In this document: in pieces, positions 51,822 to 60,175 of the stretch
Layout: every line of letters begins with the position of its first letter
Position numbering within the stretch: the first letter of the stretch is position 1
Source of the DNA: Sphingomonas glaciei
Lineage (GTDB): Bacteria; Pseudomonadota; Alphaproteobacteria; Sphingomonadales; Sphingomonadaceae
NCBI RefSeq assembly: GCF_023380025.1
Contig: NZ_CP097253.1
Span: 1,364,001-1,428,000, forward strand
Direction: 5' to 3'
Length of the DNA stretch: 64,000 nt
Position numbers and translations under genes: made by a program
Notes under the pieces: generated by a model
Seen by the model: the letters and a program-made list of their open reading frames with translations, nothing else
Databases searched by the model: none
Told to the model about the DNA's origin: nothing

Positions 51822-51986
51822 ACGAGCCCTGATAAACCAGCAAACTCGTCCAAGTAGGGCGCTAGGCCGGCGTCCGGTGTGCATGGAGGACGTCAGCTAT
51901 CCACCTGCGCTCACCCGAAAGCAGGCCTTTCGCTATCCACCGCGCCCTGATGTTCGAGTTTTAGCCACCCTGAGCGTCGGCTATTT

Positions 51987-52083
51987 GCCATCAGGAGACC
52001 GTCCGCTCTTGGCGGCGAAGCCCGGGAAGCGGCCACTCGTTCAGCTGCCTACCTGAGGTCCGGAATCGACCCTAAGCAGACAC
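51987..52083. repeat. Dispersed repeat family A copy 4 joined to a family C element
   Basis: Family A core AGGAGACCGTCCGCTCTTGG, GGGAAGCGGCCACTCGTTCA (51987-52050), then GGTCCGGAATCGACCCTAAG and CAGACAC (52057-52083). The same A-then-C order is seen at 18386-18484. Confidence 0.8.
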
Positions 52084-52284
52084 TTGCCGCTCTCGTCTAA
52101 TGCCCTTGTTCCACGCTACTTTGTAATCCAGTCGCCCAGTAGGTCGGCGTTGAGCCTCGCTGAATTGGTGGTCGGAAAATAACCTGAGCTCCAGGAAGAT
52201 CATCGCCAGCCAACATTAGTGACGAAATGATTTCCGCTGCTCAAACTGCTATCGGGGAACGCTTCGGACAGCTAGTCTTCTGAA

Positions 52285-52455
52285 ATGTCAGCCGAACAGC
52301 GCTCGTGGGTTCAAAGGGAGAGTACGCCCGGGTCCTCTGAAAGGCATGAGAATGTCAGCCAAGGCTTGAAGCGGGCCTTTCCGGTTCCCTCGTCAGGTTC
52401 GTTTGGTGACCTCCTCGCAGCGATAGATAAAGCATCAGCAAAATCTAAGCGCTGA
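52285..52455 (+). CDS. 56-residue protein, possible but uncertain gene
   Basis: An open frame outside the longer ones: MSAEQRSWVQRESTPGSSER, then SQGLKRAFPVPSSGSFGDLL and AAIDKASAKSKR. The C-terminal half looks like a short amphipathic helix pair (LKRAF, FGDLLAAID) faintly like the end of NepR-type anti-sigma factors, but the central NepR motif is missing. No strong ribosome-binding site. Listed as a weak candidate. Confidence 0.35.
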   Translation: MSAEQRSWVQRESTPGSSERHENVSQGLKRAFPVPSSGSFGDLLAAIDKASAKSKR

Positions 52456-52520
52456 GCGTGCAATCAGTATCAATATCTTTGCTGCTTGTCACAGCACACC
52501 AAGTCGCCGCGAATCGAGAT

Positions 52521-52775
52521 TTAGACGCCATCTTGCTCTGGCCACGTGACCAGCTCGCTTACTTCCTGAGCGTCCGGGTGGGCTTCCAACCAATCAGCAT
52601 ATAATCGAATGGCCTTGGCATCGGCAGGATTGGTCAGACCGGCTGCCACCGCCCGCATTCGATCTGCGATCTCCTTTGGCGTCTCGTTCAAACACTTCAC
52701 AGCGGTCACCTCGGCTCCCCCCGCGGCATCTTCAAAATAGTAGTGGCAGCTTGCTCGCGCCTTAACCTTGGTCAA
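52521..52775 (-). CDS. Small protein with YADWL-type helical motif
   Basis: An 84-residue protein from TTG 52775: a short cysteine-containing start (ARASCHYYFEDAAGG), then TPKEIADRMRAVAAGLTNPA and AKAIRLYADWLEAHPD, sharing the helical pattern of the protein at 25258-25458. TTG is the only start with the full domain. Function unknown. Confidence 0.45.
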   Translation of the reverse strand: MTKVKARASCHYYFEDAAGGAEVTAVKCLNETPKEIADRMRAVAAGLTNPADAKAIRLYADWLEAHPDAQEVSELVTWPEQDGV

Positions 52776-52926
52776 CCGCTCCGTGGGATGCGTATTGCTT
52801 CTTCGGACGAACTTAGTCGGCCCACGAAGGCATGTGGGTTCGCCCGGAGAACGCCGGACGAGGTCAACCCAAGAGCGCCTCTGTGCATCCCTCAGAAGCG
52901 CTCCGAGAAAGCGACCTTTGATCTGC

Positions 52927-53466
52927 TCACTGCTGTTTGCCCGAGGATAAAAGCTCTCCGGCCACCAAGGACAGCACGCCGTGTTCGTCAGCAGCGATAA
53001 CAGGCACCGCTACTTTCTTTGGCAAACTCCGAGGATCTGAGGGCGCAGGCTGATTGAGCGCTTGGGATTTTGACGCAGGCAAGAACGCGAAGTGGCTATG
53101 ATCATTTTCGTCCAACGACTCGTGCGGTGAGTAACCCGCACGACGAAGCGCTGCCTCAATTGCTTTGTGAGTGACGCCGGCATTCCGACGCAGATCAAAT
53201 GCATAACCAGCTAAGTGGTAGCTGTTGGGAACGCCACCCACCCGCCTGTTATGATCTACCGATCTTACAATGCTCGTTACCGTGCCAAGAGAGGCAACAA
53301 GCTGGATGGGACCTCTCAAATGTGGCTGAAATGCTGATTTCCTGGCACTGCTCTCCAGATTGGCTGCGCTCGACACTGCCGAGACGCCTTGCACCGGAGC
53401 AATCACGCAGAGTGTCGCAATCCCCACGTACGCCAATCGGCTGAAAGACAGTTTGATTGAGTGCAT
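52927..53466 (-). CDS. Exported M15-type peptidoglycan peptidase-like protein
   Basis: A 179-residue exported protein with a signal peptide ending near VQGVSA. The peptidase M15 zinc motif is visible: His84 and Asp91 in SYHLAGYAFDL and His123/125 in ENDHSHFAF. It resembles D-Ala-D-Ala carboxypeptidase/endolysin-like domains that trim peptidoglycan. A C-terminal extension of about 50 residues follows. ATG 53466 gives MHSIKLSFSRLAYVGIATL. Confidence 0.83.
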   Translation of the reverse strand: MHSIKLSFSRLAYVGIATLCVIAPVQGVSAVSSAANLESSARKSAFQPHLRGPIQLVASLGTVTSIVRSVDHNRRVGGVPNSYHLAGYAFDLRRNAGVTHKAIEAALRRAGYSPHESLDENDHSHFAFLPASKSQALNQPAPSDPRSLPKKVAVPVIAADEHGVLSLVAGELLSSGKQQ

Positions 53467-53539
53467 CGACGCGCAAACGCGAGGTGACTGCCACGCGTTC
53501 CGCGCGTGATCGCCGGTTCCTCATCCCAAGCCGAGCCGA

Positions 53540-53568
53540 ATGTCTGCTCCCGACCCAAACCAGACGTT
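53540..53568. repeat. Palindromic repeat family C
   Basis: ATGTCTGCTCCCGACCCAAA then CCAGACGTT, a degenerate copy upstream of the peptidase gene. Confidence 0.7.
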
Positions 53569-53688
53569 CCCGCCGACGTGCCAAGGACTGGAAAGCGGAC
53601 GCTTCTTTCTCGATGACGCCCATGCTCGCAATCGAACCGGCACACGGATCGTAGGAAAAGCGGAGGCCTATAATTTATGACTGCCGAA

Positions 53689-55170
53689 TTAGAGCGCGAG
53701 CGCGTCCTTCGGGGAGGAATGAAATTCCCCGGCAAACAATCCGCTTGCGTCGGGGTAGAGTAATTCGAGCAGCCGTTCGGAGCAGCGGCCGAGCAGGCGC
53801 TCGATCAACGCGGCAAGCTCCTCGCGTGGCATGTCCTTGGCCCGGGTCCAGATCTGGCGGATGGCATTTCGCTCGTCGTCCACCCGCTCCTGCACGGCAG
53901 CCTGCCAGCTGGTCGGGTGCTCGGCTTCTTCCCAGTCCCCGCGTCCACGACCGTAATGCGCGATCGCCAGGTAGCGAAGCAAAGCGGAGCGCACGAAGCC
54001 AGTGAAGGCTTCTTCGGACCACCGGGCAGCGTTGGTCTGTTCGCCCCGAACCATGTTGTAGCCGCGAGCTGCGCTTCCTGCACCAAGCGCGCCGAGGAGG
54101 CTCCCGATCAGCATTCCGCCGCCGAGCGTCAGACCGCCCGCCGCGAGATCGGCGGCAAGCCCTCCTGCCGCGCCCGAGGCAAGGCCGCCGAGGATCGCCG
54201 AAATGCCTTCGCGTGCCGGCGCGCTTTCGGTGTAATCCTTGCGCAGGCGAGTGAGGATCTCGTTGCTGGCGCCACCCGACAGGCCGTGGAGCCGGATCAG
54301 CGCGTCGGTGCTTTCACGGATGCGTTTGTCGAGCCGCTCGCCGAGCTTGCCGATGGCCCGCTTGCCGGCCGCCGACATCTCGCCACCGGTCGGATTGAGG
54401 ACTGCCCCGGTAACTCGGTCGTGCCACTTGCGATCGCCGATCTCCTCGCGGTCGGCAACGGTGGTGGCCAGTTGCTCGGCAAGGGTCTGCATCGAACGCT
54501 TGAAGCGCTCGAGATTGCGTTCCGCCCAGGCTTCGATCAGCGCCCGCATGGCAACCTGCTTTTCGACCGGAATAAGTGGCTCGACCACCTGCAGGAGGGT
54601 CAATTCTTGGACCCAGCAGCGGGCGAAGGCGTCCAGCGTCAAGCTGCCGCGGACCAACCCGGCCGACCCAAGATGCTGGTTCCAGCGCTCCTCTTCGCTC
54701 ACGCCATCGGCACTTGGTGGACCGGCTTGGTTGAGGAGCAGCACGACTGGCTTGCCGATGAAGGACAGCACCTCCATTTCGAGGGGCACATAGGCCGCGC
54801 CGACCGGATCCTCGCTGGCATTGACGAGGTAGAGGATGACATCCGCCTCGTCGCGCGCGTTGCGGACCGCCTGCTGGCTCGACCACAATGGACGGTCGCG
54901 GTAGCGGTCCCAAACCTGCCCCAGCAGCCAGCCGATCGGATTGCCCGCCAGCCGCAGGCGGCGCACCAGCCGCGCCGTGTCGCCGAAGCCGGGCGTGTCC
55001 CACAGCATCAGCGCGTCGTCGCCGGCCTGCACCATGAGGTACCCGGTCGCGACCTGGGTCACATGCGCCGCGTCGCGCACTTCGCCGACGTCCTGCTGGA
55101 GGACGGTGCGGGCGAGCGTCGTCTTGCCGGCGTTGGTGTGGCTGATCAGGCTGAGGTTGACGGTGGTCAT
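53689..55170 (-). CDS. DUF3482-type GTPase with C-terminal membrane segment
   Basis: A 493-residue TRAFAC-class GTPase. G1 is variant (SHTNAGKTTLART at residues 9-21, with Ser for the first Gly), G3 is DTPGFGD near residue 59, and G4 is LLLNQAG rather than NKxD. The C-terminal half has two Gly/Ala-rich hydrophobic segments (GGLASGAAGGLAADLAAGGL; GGGMLIGSLLGALGAGSAA) and a helical end. ATG 55170 is one base after the DUF2868 stop, so the two are co-translated. The pair DUF2868-DUF3482 is conserved in proteobacteria, role unknown; a membrane-remodelling or envelope-stress GTPase is the natural guess. Confidence 0.85.
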   Translation of the reverse strand: MTTVNLSLISHTNAGKTTLARTVLQQDVGEVRDAAHVTQVATGYLMVQAGDDALMLWDTPGFGDTARLVRRLRLAGNPIGWLLGQVWDRYRDRPLWSSQQAVRNARDEADVILYLVNASEDPVGAAYVPLEMEVLSFIGKPVVLLLNQAGPPSADGVSEEERWNQHLGSAGLVRGSLTLDAFARCWVQELTLLQVVEPLIPVEKQVAMRALIEAWAERNLERFKRSMQTLAEQLATTVADREEIGDRKWHDRVTGAVLNPTGGEMSAAGKRAIGKLGERLDKRIRESTDALIRLHGLSGGASNEILTRLRKDYTESAPAREGISAILGGLASGAAGGLAADLAAGGLTLGGGMLIGSLLGALGAGSAARGYNMVRGEQTNAARWSEEAFTGFVRSALLRYLAIAHYGRGRGDWEEAEHPTSWQAAVQERVDDERNAIRQIWTRAKDMPREELAALIERLLGRCSERLLELLYPDASGLFAGEFHSSPKDALAL

Positions 55171-55171
55171 G

Positions 55172-56674
55172 TCAGCGTACCGCCGCTGGGGTGCGAAGCA
55201 GGCCGCATTCCAGCGCCCGCGCCGCTTCGTCCTCGCCCGCGCCGTCCAGGGAGACCAGGGTCGGCTCGACTCCCGCGCCTGCAAGGACAGCGTTCCAGGC
55301 CTGGACGCGCTCGGCGATGCGGCGGTCGGTACTGGCGGACGCTTGGAGGCGGGCTCGCAGCGCGCGTTCCTCGAGCAGGACGATCAGGCTGGCCGGTCCG
55401 CCCGCCAGCCGCTCGCGCATGGCGCTGGCGAAGGCGCCGTGGTTCTCGGCCTCGGGGGTGGAGGACAGGCTGAACAACAGGATGAGATAGTCGCTTTCCG
55501 CCAGCGCGCCGGCGTTGTCTGATAGCCACTCGTCCTCGCTGCCGTAGGCCACCGGGACGTCGAAGCTCGGGCTGACTTTCTCGCCCAGCACGGCCCTCAG
55601 CATCCGCTCGAGGCGCTGGCGCCGTTCGCCGGTCAGATCGACGCCATAGGCGACGACACGCGCCTTGCCTGGCTCGCCCAGGGCATCCCGCAACAGGCCC
55701 CGGAAATAGAAGTCCTGCCGGATCGCCAAGCTGCGCCGGAGGAACTCGGCCCTTAGGCCGCTCAGCAGCGCCAGCAGCAGCCGGGGCAGGATCACAAACA
55801 AGGTCCCCGTCACCGCCCACAGCAGGAGCCAATTGCCGGCGTTCTGGCCGCCTCCGCGAAGCTGCAGCAATTGCTCGGCGGTCGGAAGTGGCAGCCCGGT
55901 GAGCAGGCTGGCGGGTCCGAGCACCACGCGAAGCAGGGTCGCGATCTCCCGCTCGGCTCCGGCCCAGGTCCCAGACCAGCCGGCCTCATATTCGGCCATG
56001 TAGCGCGCACGGATAAGCATGGCGGCGATCACCCCGAGGGCGAACAGGGCGGCGCCAAGGTGCAAAGTTCGGTGGAGGCGGGCGTCGGTCACCTCGCCAG
56101 ACGCATCCGCCCAGTCGCCGGCGAAGCGCACCAGTCCTCGCTCAAGGGTCGGTTGGCCGGCGAGGCGGTCGCTTCTGGGCTGGGTGATGCGACGGATGAG
56201 ATTGCCGAGCCATCCTTTCGCTTCCTTCTTCGGTCGCACCGCCTTGGCCAACCATTGGACAGGCAGGACGGCGAAGACCACCAGATTCCAGGAGATCAGG
56301 CCAAGCAAAGGAAAGGCGACGATGTTGAGCCGCTTTCCGGCAAAAGCGTCGGTGGACAGGCCAAGCAGCAGCGCTCCGAGGGGTATTCCGAGGCTCAGCC
56401 AGACAGGCCAGCGAATATCCGTGACATATTTGTTCAGGCTCGGAAAACGCCCTTCAAGCCGTTCAAGCGCGATGTCCGCCCGGCGGGAAAGGAAGCGTGC
56501 GGCTCCGTTCCGAGTGCCTGGCCGACCATGCAGTTCAGACTGGGCTGCATGGGAAGCATAGCGACGGTCGTCCGCCGTCAGCAGGACGGCGTCGCGGTCC
56601 TCAGTCTCAATCGCTCGAACCAGTAATAACCTGCTCGCCTTGGCTTCTCCGATGCGGATCGTATCTGGAAGCAA
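55172..56674 (-). CDS. DUF2868-type membrane protein
   Basis: A 500-residue protein with about four membrane helices (WLSLGIPLGALLLGL near residue 92; LNIVAFPLLGLISWNLVVFA; LGAALFALGVIAAML; LLLWAVTGTLFVILPRLLLA) and a C-terminal cytosolic domain (about 320-500) reminiscent of a Rossmann-like fold (VVAYGVDLTGERRQRLERML, LILLFSLSSTPEAEN, ASLIVLLEERAL). Family DUF2868. TTG 56674 has GAAGGG upstream and is the best supported start. The partner GTPase follows one base after its stop. Confidence 0.82.
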   Translation of the reverse strand: MLPDTIRIGEAKASRLLLVRAIETEDRDAVLLTADDRRYASHAAQSELHGRPGTRNGAARFLSRRADIALERLEGRFPSLNKYVTDIRWPVWLSLGIPLGALLLGLSTDAFAGKRLNIVAFPLLGLISWNLVVFAVLPVQWLAKAVRPKKEAKGWLGNLIRRITQPRSDRLAGQPTLERGLVRFAGDWADASGEVTDARLHRTLHLGAALFALGVIAAMLIRARYMAEYEAGWSGTWAGAEREIATLLRVVLGPASLLTGLPLPTAEQLLQLRGGGQNAGNWLLLWAVTGTLFVILPRLLLALLSGLRAEFLRRSLAIRQDFYFRGLLRDALGEPGKARVVAYGVDLTGERRQRLERMLRAVLGEKVSPSFDVPVAYGSEDEWLSDNAGALAESDYLILLFSLSSTPEAENHGAFASAMRERLAGGPASLIVLLEERALRARLQASASTDRRIAERVQAWNAVLAGAGVEPTLVSLDGAGEDEAARALECGLLRTPAAVR

Positions 56675-57055
56675 GTGCTGTACCCTTCGATTTCACGGGA
56701 CAAACCCGCAGACGCGCATAATGATGCACGGCGCCCTTGAGCTTCTTCGCAAACATGACGCCAGGGCAGGGCAGTCTCACCTCGGGCCAGACACGATCAT
56801 TTGCATGAGTTGGGTTTCAGCCTCGGCGCATATTCGGCCACGAGCCGTGCCAGGGCGACAATGGTCCAAGTTGCGCCCTCACCGGACGCTCCCGTTGGTC
56901 TCGCCGCCACCCGTGATCGGACGTTTGTTCAGCTAAGTTGCTACTGTCGGGAATCGACCCAAACCAGATCCTCAGCAGGCCAGAGTTGTGGCATTGAACA
57001 CATATCTGCGCGGCCGGAGGATCTCCGGCGCGAGCATTGCAGATAAGTTTGCACC
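56675..57055. other. Intergenic region with degenerate family C repeat
   Basis: 381 bases between two same-strand genes. A repeat copy (GTTTGTTCAGCTAAGTTGCT, then CGGGAATCGACCCAAACCAG) lies at 56911-56970. Nothing else recognised. Confidence 0.5.
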
Positions 57056-57277
57056 TCACTCGAAGGAGGGATCGCAGTGAGTGGCGGCGATCTCGGTGCC
57101 GAACAACATTCCGCCAAGCATAGCGAGAGCCTCGAGGATGCCGGCACCCTGAGTAAAGCTGGCACCAAACCCGATGCAGCTGGTGCCGCCAGCGACCGGT
57201 CGTGCAATTGCCGGTGAGGCAGTTGCAACCGATGCGATGAAGATCAAGGCTATGGCTTGCTTCTCGAAGCTACGCAT
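57056..57277 (-). CDS. Small exported protein
   Basis: A 73-residue protein with a signal peptide (FEKQAIALIFIASVATASPA, cleavage near AIA-RP), then a Gly/Ala-rich mature part with two cysteines (TSCIGFG and THCDPS) likely to form a disulfide. GGGAG lies seven bases upstream of ATG 57277. Function unknown. Confidence 0.6.
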   Translation of the reverse strand: MRSFEKQAIALIFIASVATASPAIARPVAGGTSCIGFGASFTQGAGILEALAMLGGMLFGTEIAATHCDPSFE

Positions 57278-57555
57278 TGAACCAACTCCCTTGGGCGCTC
57301 AATCCAACGGCGTTTCGAGGGACGCCCTCCCGGTCGATGCCGCACTCTTAGGTTTGAGAAGGACTCCTAAGCTTGAGCAAGCTGAAGAACGAATCTCGCA
57401 AGGCTCGATCGACCTTACCAGACACCCCCTCGATTGGAGAGCCACCAAGCATGTGCGCCCATTATGTCGGCTAGAGCTGGACGACCCCCACGCCCACCAA
57501 ACCAAGTACCGCATTGAGCAGCCGCTTATGTCCGCTTACCACCCAAGGCAGACCT
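57278..57555. other. Intergenic region ending in a family C element
   Basis: 278 bases; a TATGTCCGCTTACCACCCAA palindromic repeat with GGCAGACCTTT (57528-57555) sits at the 3' edge of the next gene. No gene supported. Confidence 0.5.
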
Positions 57556-57780
57556 TTAAGGCTTGAGCTGGAGCACGCCAATTTGCTGTAGCTGCCGCTT
57601 CGCTGTCGCCATCCGAGCGATGCGGTATGCCGCGAAGAAGGATGATAACAGGGCTGCGAAGCCGATCATGCCAGCACCTGGAGCGTCGTCGCTCTGGCCG
57701 ATGAACAGCCAGCCGACGCAGGCGAGCGCTCCCAGAAGAACGGTATACGCTGCTAGCAGATAGTTTTGGGTGATCTTCAT
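57556..57780 (-). CDS. Small two-helix membrane protein
   Basis: A 74-residue protein: two hydrophobic helices (NYLLAAYTVLLGALACVGWL and GMIGFAALLSSFFAAYRIA) with a basic C-terminus (KRQLQQIG). Typical inner-membrane small protein. ATG 57780 has only a weak ribosome-binding site. Function unknown. Confidence 0.55.
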   Translation of the reverse strand: MKITQNYLLAAYTVLLGALACVGWLFIGQSDDAPGAGMIGFAALLSSFFAAYRIARMATAKRQLQQIGVLQLKP

Positions 57781-57912
57781 TCCGATGGTCCATTCCAGCT
57801 ATCCGGATCACTGCGATGCGCCTCATTGAGTCCCTCGGCATGACGGACAGGTGAGGAGTTTATGATCCTCCAGTGACTGAGCACTTGAAACCAGCTGCCC
57901 TCGACCAGCCAC

Positions 57913-57940
57913 GGTCCGCTTTCCACCCAAGTCAGACACT
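57913..57940. repeat. Palindromic repeat family C
   Basis: GGTCCGCTTTCCACCCAAGT then CAGACACT, upstream of the GST gene. Confidence 0.75.
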
Positions 57941-58004
57941 CGGCTGTCAGCTAGGCTGCCCGTCCGGGGCTTGATCCCGGTGAGTGGCAGTGCTGAGAGG
58001 CGCT

Positions 58005-58631
58005 GTGCCTATCATCGTTCATCATCTCGAGAACTCCCGCTCGCAACGAGTGCTGTGGCTGCTGGAAGAACTTGAGCTCCCTTACATCGTGCAGCGGTAT
58101 GAGCGCGATAAGCGCACCATGCTTGCTCCGACGGAGCTCAGGCGGGTTCATCCCCTCGGCAAGTCGCCGGTGATCGAAGACGAAGGCTTGGTCGTGGCCG
58201 AGACGGGCGCGATCATCGAATATCTGGTTGCCAAGGCGGGCGGCCGCCTGGGGGCTCCGGCCTCGCGGGAAGGTGCGCTACTTTACCGGCACTTCCTTCA
58301 CTACGCGGAAGGCTCGATGATGCCGCCCCTGCTGGTCAAACTGGTGCTCGCCCGCATCCCACTCTTTGGCAAAGCCAGCCAGCGCAGGTTCCAGCCGATG
58401 ATTGATTTGCACCTCGACTATGTCGAGAGCGAGCTTACCAAGAGACCCTGGCTCGCGGGAACCGAGATCAGTGCCGCGGACATCATGATGAGCTTCCCGC
58501 TTGAGGCTGCCGCCTCACGCGCCGGCGCTCGCCAGGGTCGTGATCACCTTGCTGCCTGGCTTGACCGAATCCACGCTCGTCCAGCGTACCAGGCAGCCCT
58601 CATACAAGGCGGTCCGTACGCTTACTCTTAG
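58005..58631 (+). CDS. Glutathione S-transferase
   Basis: A 208-residue cytosolic GST from GTG 58005 (an in-frame GTG at 57984 would add 7 residues). The thioredoxin-like N-terminal domain shows IIVHHLENSRSQRVLWLLEE, the cis-Pro region GKSPVIEDEGLVVAETGAII, and the C-terminal all-helical domain contains EISAADIMMSFPLEA. GSTs conjugate glutathione to electrophiles or act in redox. Substrate unknown. Confidence 0.9.
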   Translation: MPIIVHHLENSRSQRVLWLLEELELPYIVQRYERDKRTMLAPTELRRVHPLGKSPVIEDEGLVVAETGAIIEYLVAKAGGRLGAPASREGALLYRHFLHYAEGSMMPPLLVKLVLARIPLFGKASQRRFQPMIDLHLDYVESELTKRPWLAGTEISAADIMMSFPLEAAASRAGARQGRDHLAAWLDRIHARPAYQAALIQGGPYAYS

Positions 58632-58671
58632 TGGAACGGGCGTGCTGGGAGAGCTCCATGCGTCTGGCCTG

Positions 58672-58701
58672 AATGTCCGGAATGGGTGAAAAGCGGACGT
58701 T
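58672..58701. repeat. Palindromic repeat family C (clean copy)
   Basis: AATGTCCGGAATGGGTGAAA then AGCGGACGTT: arms TGTCCGx/xCGGACx around AATGGGTGAAA. It lies 40 bases after the GST stop and may serve as its transcript-end hairpin. Confidence 0.85.
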
Positions 58702-58832
58702 GAACCTGATCGTCCAACGGCCGGAGAGCGAATACGCTGCGCTAAAACAATCGCCCGACAAAGGCGCCTGAGGGCGAGTTTGACAATCAAGTGTATTGCC
58801 TCAATAACTCACTTCATGAAGATTGTAACCCT

Positions 58833-58979
58833 ATGAAGATGCTCCCTCTTGTGATGATGATTATCGGCGTCGTTCTGGGTGTGCTCACAGACCACATACT
58901 CTGGGGCTTTTGGGGAGGGCTGCTCACTGCCTTAACCACCATTGCCGCCCAAGTGCGGATTGCTCGACCGGGGAGTTAG
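58833..58979 (+). CDS. 48-residue single-helix membrane protein
   Basis: ATG 58833 starts MKMLPLVMMIIGVVLGVLTD, continuing HILWGFWGGLLTALTTIAAQ. Two closely spaced hydrophobic stretches could be one or two helices. No good ribosome-binding site; kept because the composition is clearly that of a membrane peptide. Function unknown. Confidence 0.4.
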   Translation: MKMLPLVMMIIGVVLGVLTDHILWGFWGGLLTALTTIAAQVRIARPGS

Positions 58980-58997
58980 CGGCATCCGCCTCTCAAC

Positions 58998-59024
58998 TGT
59001 CCGCAATGGGTGAAAAGCGGACCT
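58998..59024. repeat. Palindromic repeat family C
   Basis: TGTCCGCAATGGGTGAAAAG then CGGACCT, at the 3' edge of the DUF5655 gene. Confidence 0.8.
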
Positions 59025-59379
59025 AGGCCGCTTCCTTCCATGCCTCCGCGAGCCGCGCTCGGACAAACAAATCGATGTCGGCAAGCAAGCGGAGTTCCAG
59101 GTGGTGGGTGAAACGGCCTGGACCAGGCTCAATGATCTCTTTCCACCTCAACGAGGTGTCTCGATGCCTGAGATAGACACTCAAGATGAGCGGAGCGGTT
59201 TCGCCACTGAGATACTGGCCGGGCCTCCATGTCGCAGCGAAGGGATGATGGCGGTAGAAGCCGACCTGGCTTTTCAACACCACCACTTTTGCCGGTACGA
59301 TGCTCATGATGGCGGCTTCCACCTTCTTGTGTAGAGCGAGCGCCTCTGGATGGCCGCTCAAGAGGTCTTCCGCAGTCAT
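59023..59379 (-). CDS. DUF5655 domain protein
   Basis: A 118-residue soluble protein recognised as DUF5655: HPEALALHKKVEAAIMSIVP, VLKSQVGFYRHHPFAATWRP, TSLRWKEIIEPGPGRFTHHL. ATG 59379 follows AAGGAGCGA, so the 12 extra residues of the longer frame are not used. Similar domains bind or modify nucleic acids or small molecules in some families, but no function is established here. Confidence 0.8.
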   Translation of the reverse strand: MTAEDLLSGHPEALALHKKVEAAIMSIVPAKVVVLKSQVGFYRHHPFAATWRPGQYLSGETAPLILSVYLRHRDTSLRWKEIIEPGPGRFTHHLELRLLADIDLFVRARLAEAWKEAA

Positions 59380-59414
59380 TCGCTCCTTATCGCACGGGGT
59401 TCGGCGGCTATCCA

Positions 59415-59441
59415 AATGTCCGCAATGGGTGGAAAGCGGAC
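59415..59441. repeat. Palindromic repeat family C
   Basis: AATGTCCGCAATGGGTGGAA then AGCGGACCT, between the DUF5655 gene and the following small membrane gene. Confidence 0.8.
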
Positions 59442-59705
59442 CTACTCGTCGCGCTGCTTGGTAGCGTCCGTGACGTTCTGATCGTGTCCGCTCTTGTCAC
59501 TAAAAAAGGCTGCGGCGAACAACCCGCAACCAAGCAGGACCGAGATGAAGACACCGCCGATGACAGCCACGACCATGTGAAGATAAAGCTCGCCGGTAGC
59601 TGCGAGGTAGGCCAGAGCGCCCATCGTGAAGATGATGCCGAAGACTATGATGAGCTTCATCACGCGCCGGAAGTCGGCAGCGGCGTTGTCGCGATTTGTA
59701 GGCAT
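59442..59705 (-). CDS. Small two-helix membrane protein
   Basis: An 87-residue protein: two hydrophobic helices (MKLIIVFGIIFTMGALAYLA and MVVAVIGGVFISVLLGCGLF) with a basic N-terminus and an Asp/Gln-rich C-terminus. ATG 59705 follows TAGGAGCTGCAA. Function unknown. Confidence 0.65.
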   Translation of the reverse strand: MPTNRDNAAADFRRVMKLIIVFGIIFTMGALAYLAATGELYLHMVVAVIGGVFISVLLGCGLFAAAFFSDKSGHDQNVTDATKQRDE

Positions 59706-60175
59706 TTGCAGCTCCTACCAAGCGATTTGATCGATTGGCATTGGACGTAGTGTCCTAACCCTAGGGCCCAATTGTCTGCTTTGGGTCGAGAGCGGACATT
59801 AGCTACTTAGCTGTAGACGTCCGCTTTGTGATGCCGGCGGCGTAGCTCGGAATGACCGGGATGGGCGCTAAGCAGTCCTCCCCTGCCTTCGACCGTATGT
59901 GGCCGTTTTTAGCATTACTGCTAGCTGATTGACCGACGGCAGCGGTAATTCGGTCTAATCGCTTTCGCCCCGGCTCTGCGGCGAGCCTGCAACGTCGGGT
60001 GCTTCATCGGCGGCGATGTCAGCCCTGTTCGGCCGACGGCCTGATCAGATGCCGAGATTACTCATGTCGAACAAGCTACCGCTGCCGAACTGATCTAACC
60101 CTCCAGGCGTTCATCAAGATCAGAGGCAATCATGTTCGGGAGAGTTTCAACATGACCGACGAAAGGATCTACTGA
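59706..60175. other. Intergenic region with family C and D repeats
   Basis: 470 bases. A family C element at 59772-59800 (TTGTCTGCTTTGGGTCGAGA then GCGGACATT) is followed by a family D copy at 59833-59905. Otherwise no gene is supported. Confidence 0.6.
59833..59905. repeat. Dispersed repeat family D, copy 2
   Basis: GCGTAGCTCGGAATGACCGG, GATGGGCGCTAAGCAG, CTCCCCTGCC, GTATGTGGCCG; matches 39006-39080 and, inverted, 46001-46030. Confidence 0.8.

Larger units (their letters stand above)
51749..52284. other. Leader of cspA copy 2 plus repeat-bearing intergenic region
   Basis: 536 bases: the duplicated cspA leader with a GACCCG/CGGGTC hairpin at 51771-51787, the promoter at 51793-51821, then gene-free sequence with family A copy 4 and a family C element before a small possible gene at 52285. 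Confidence 0.6.
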
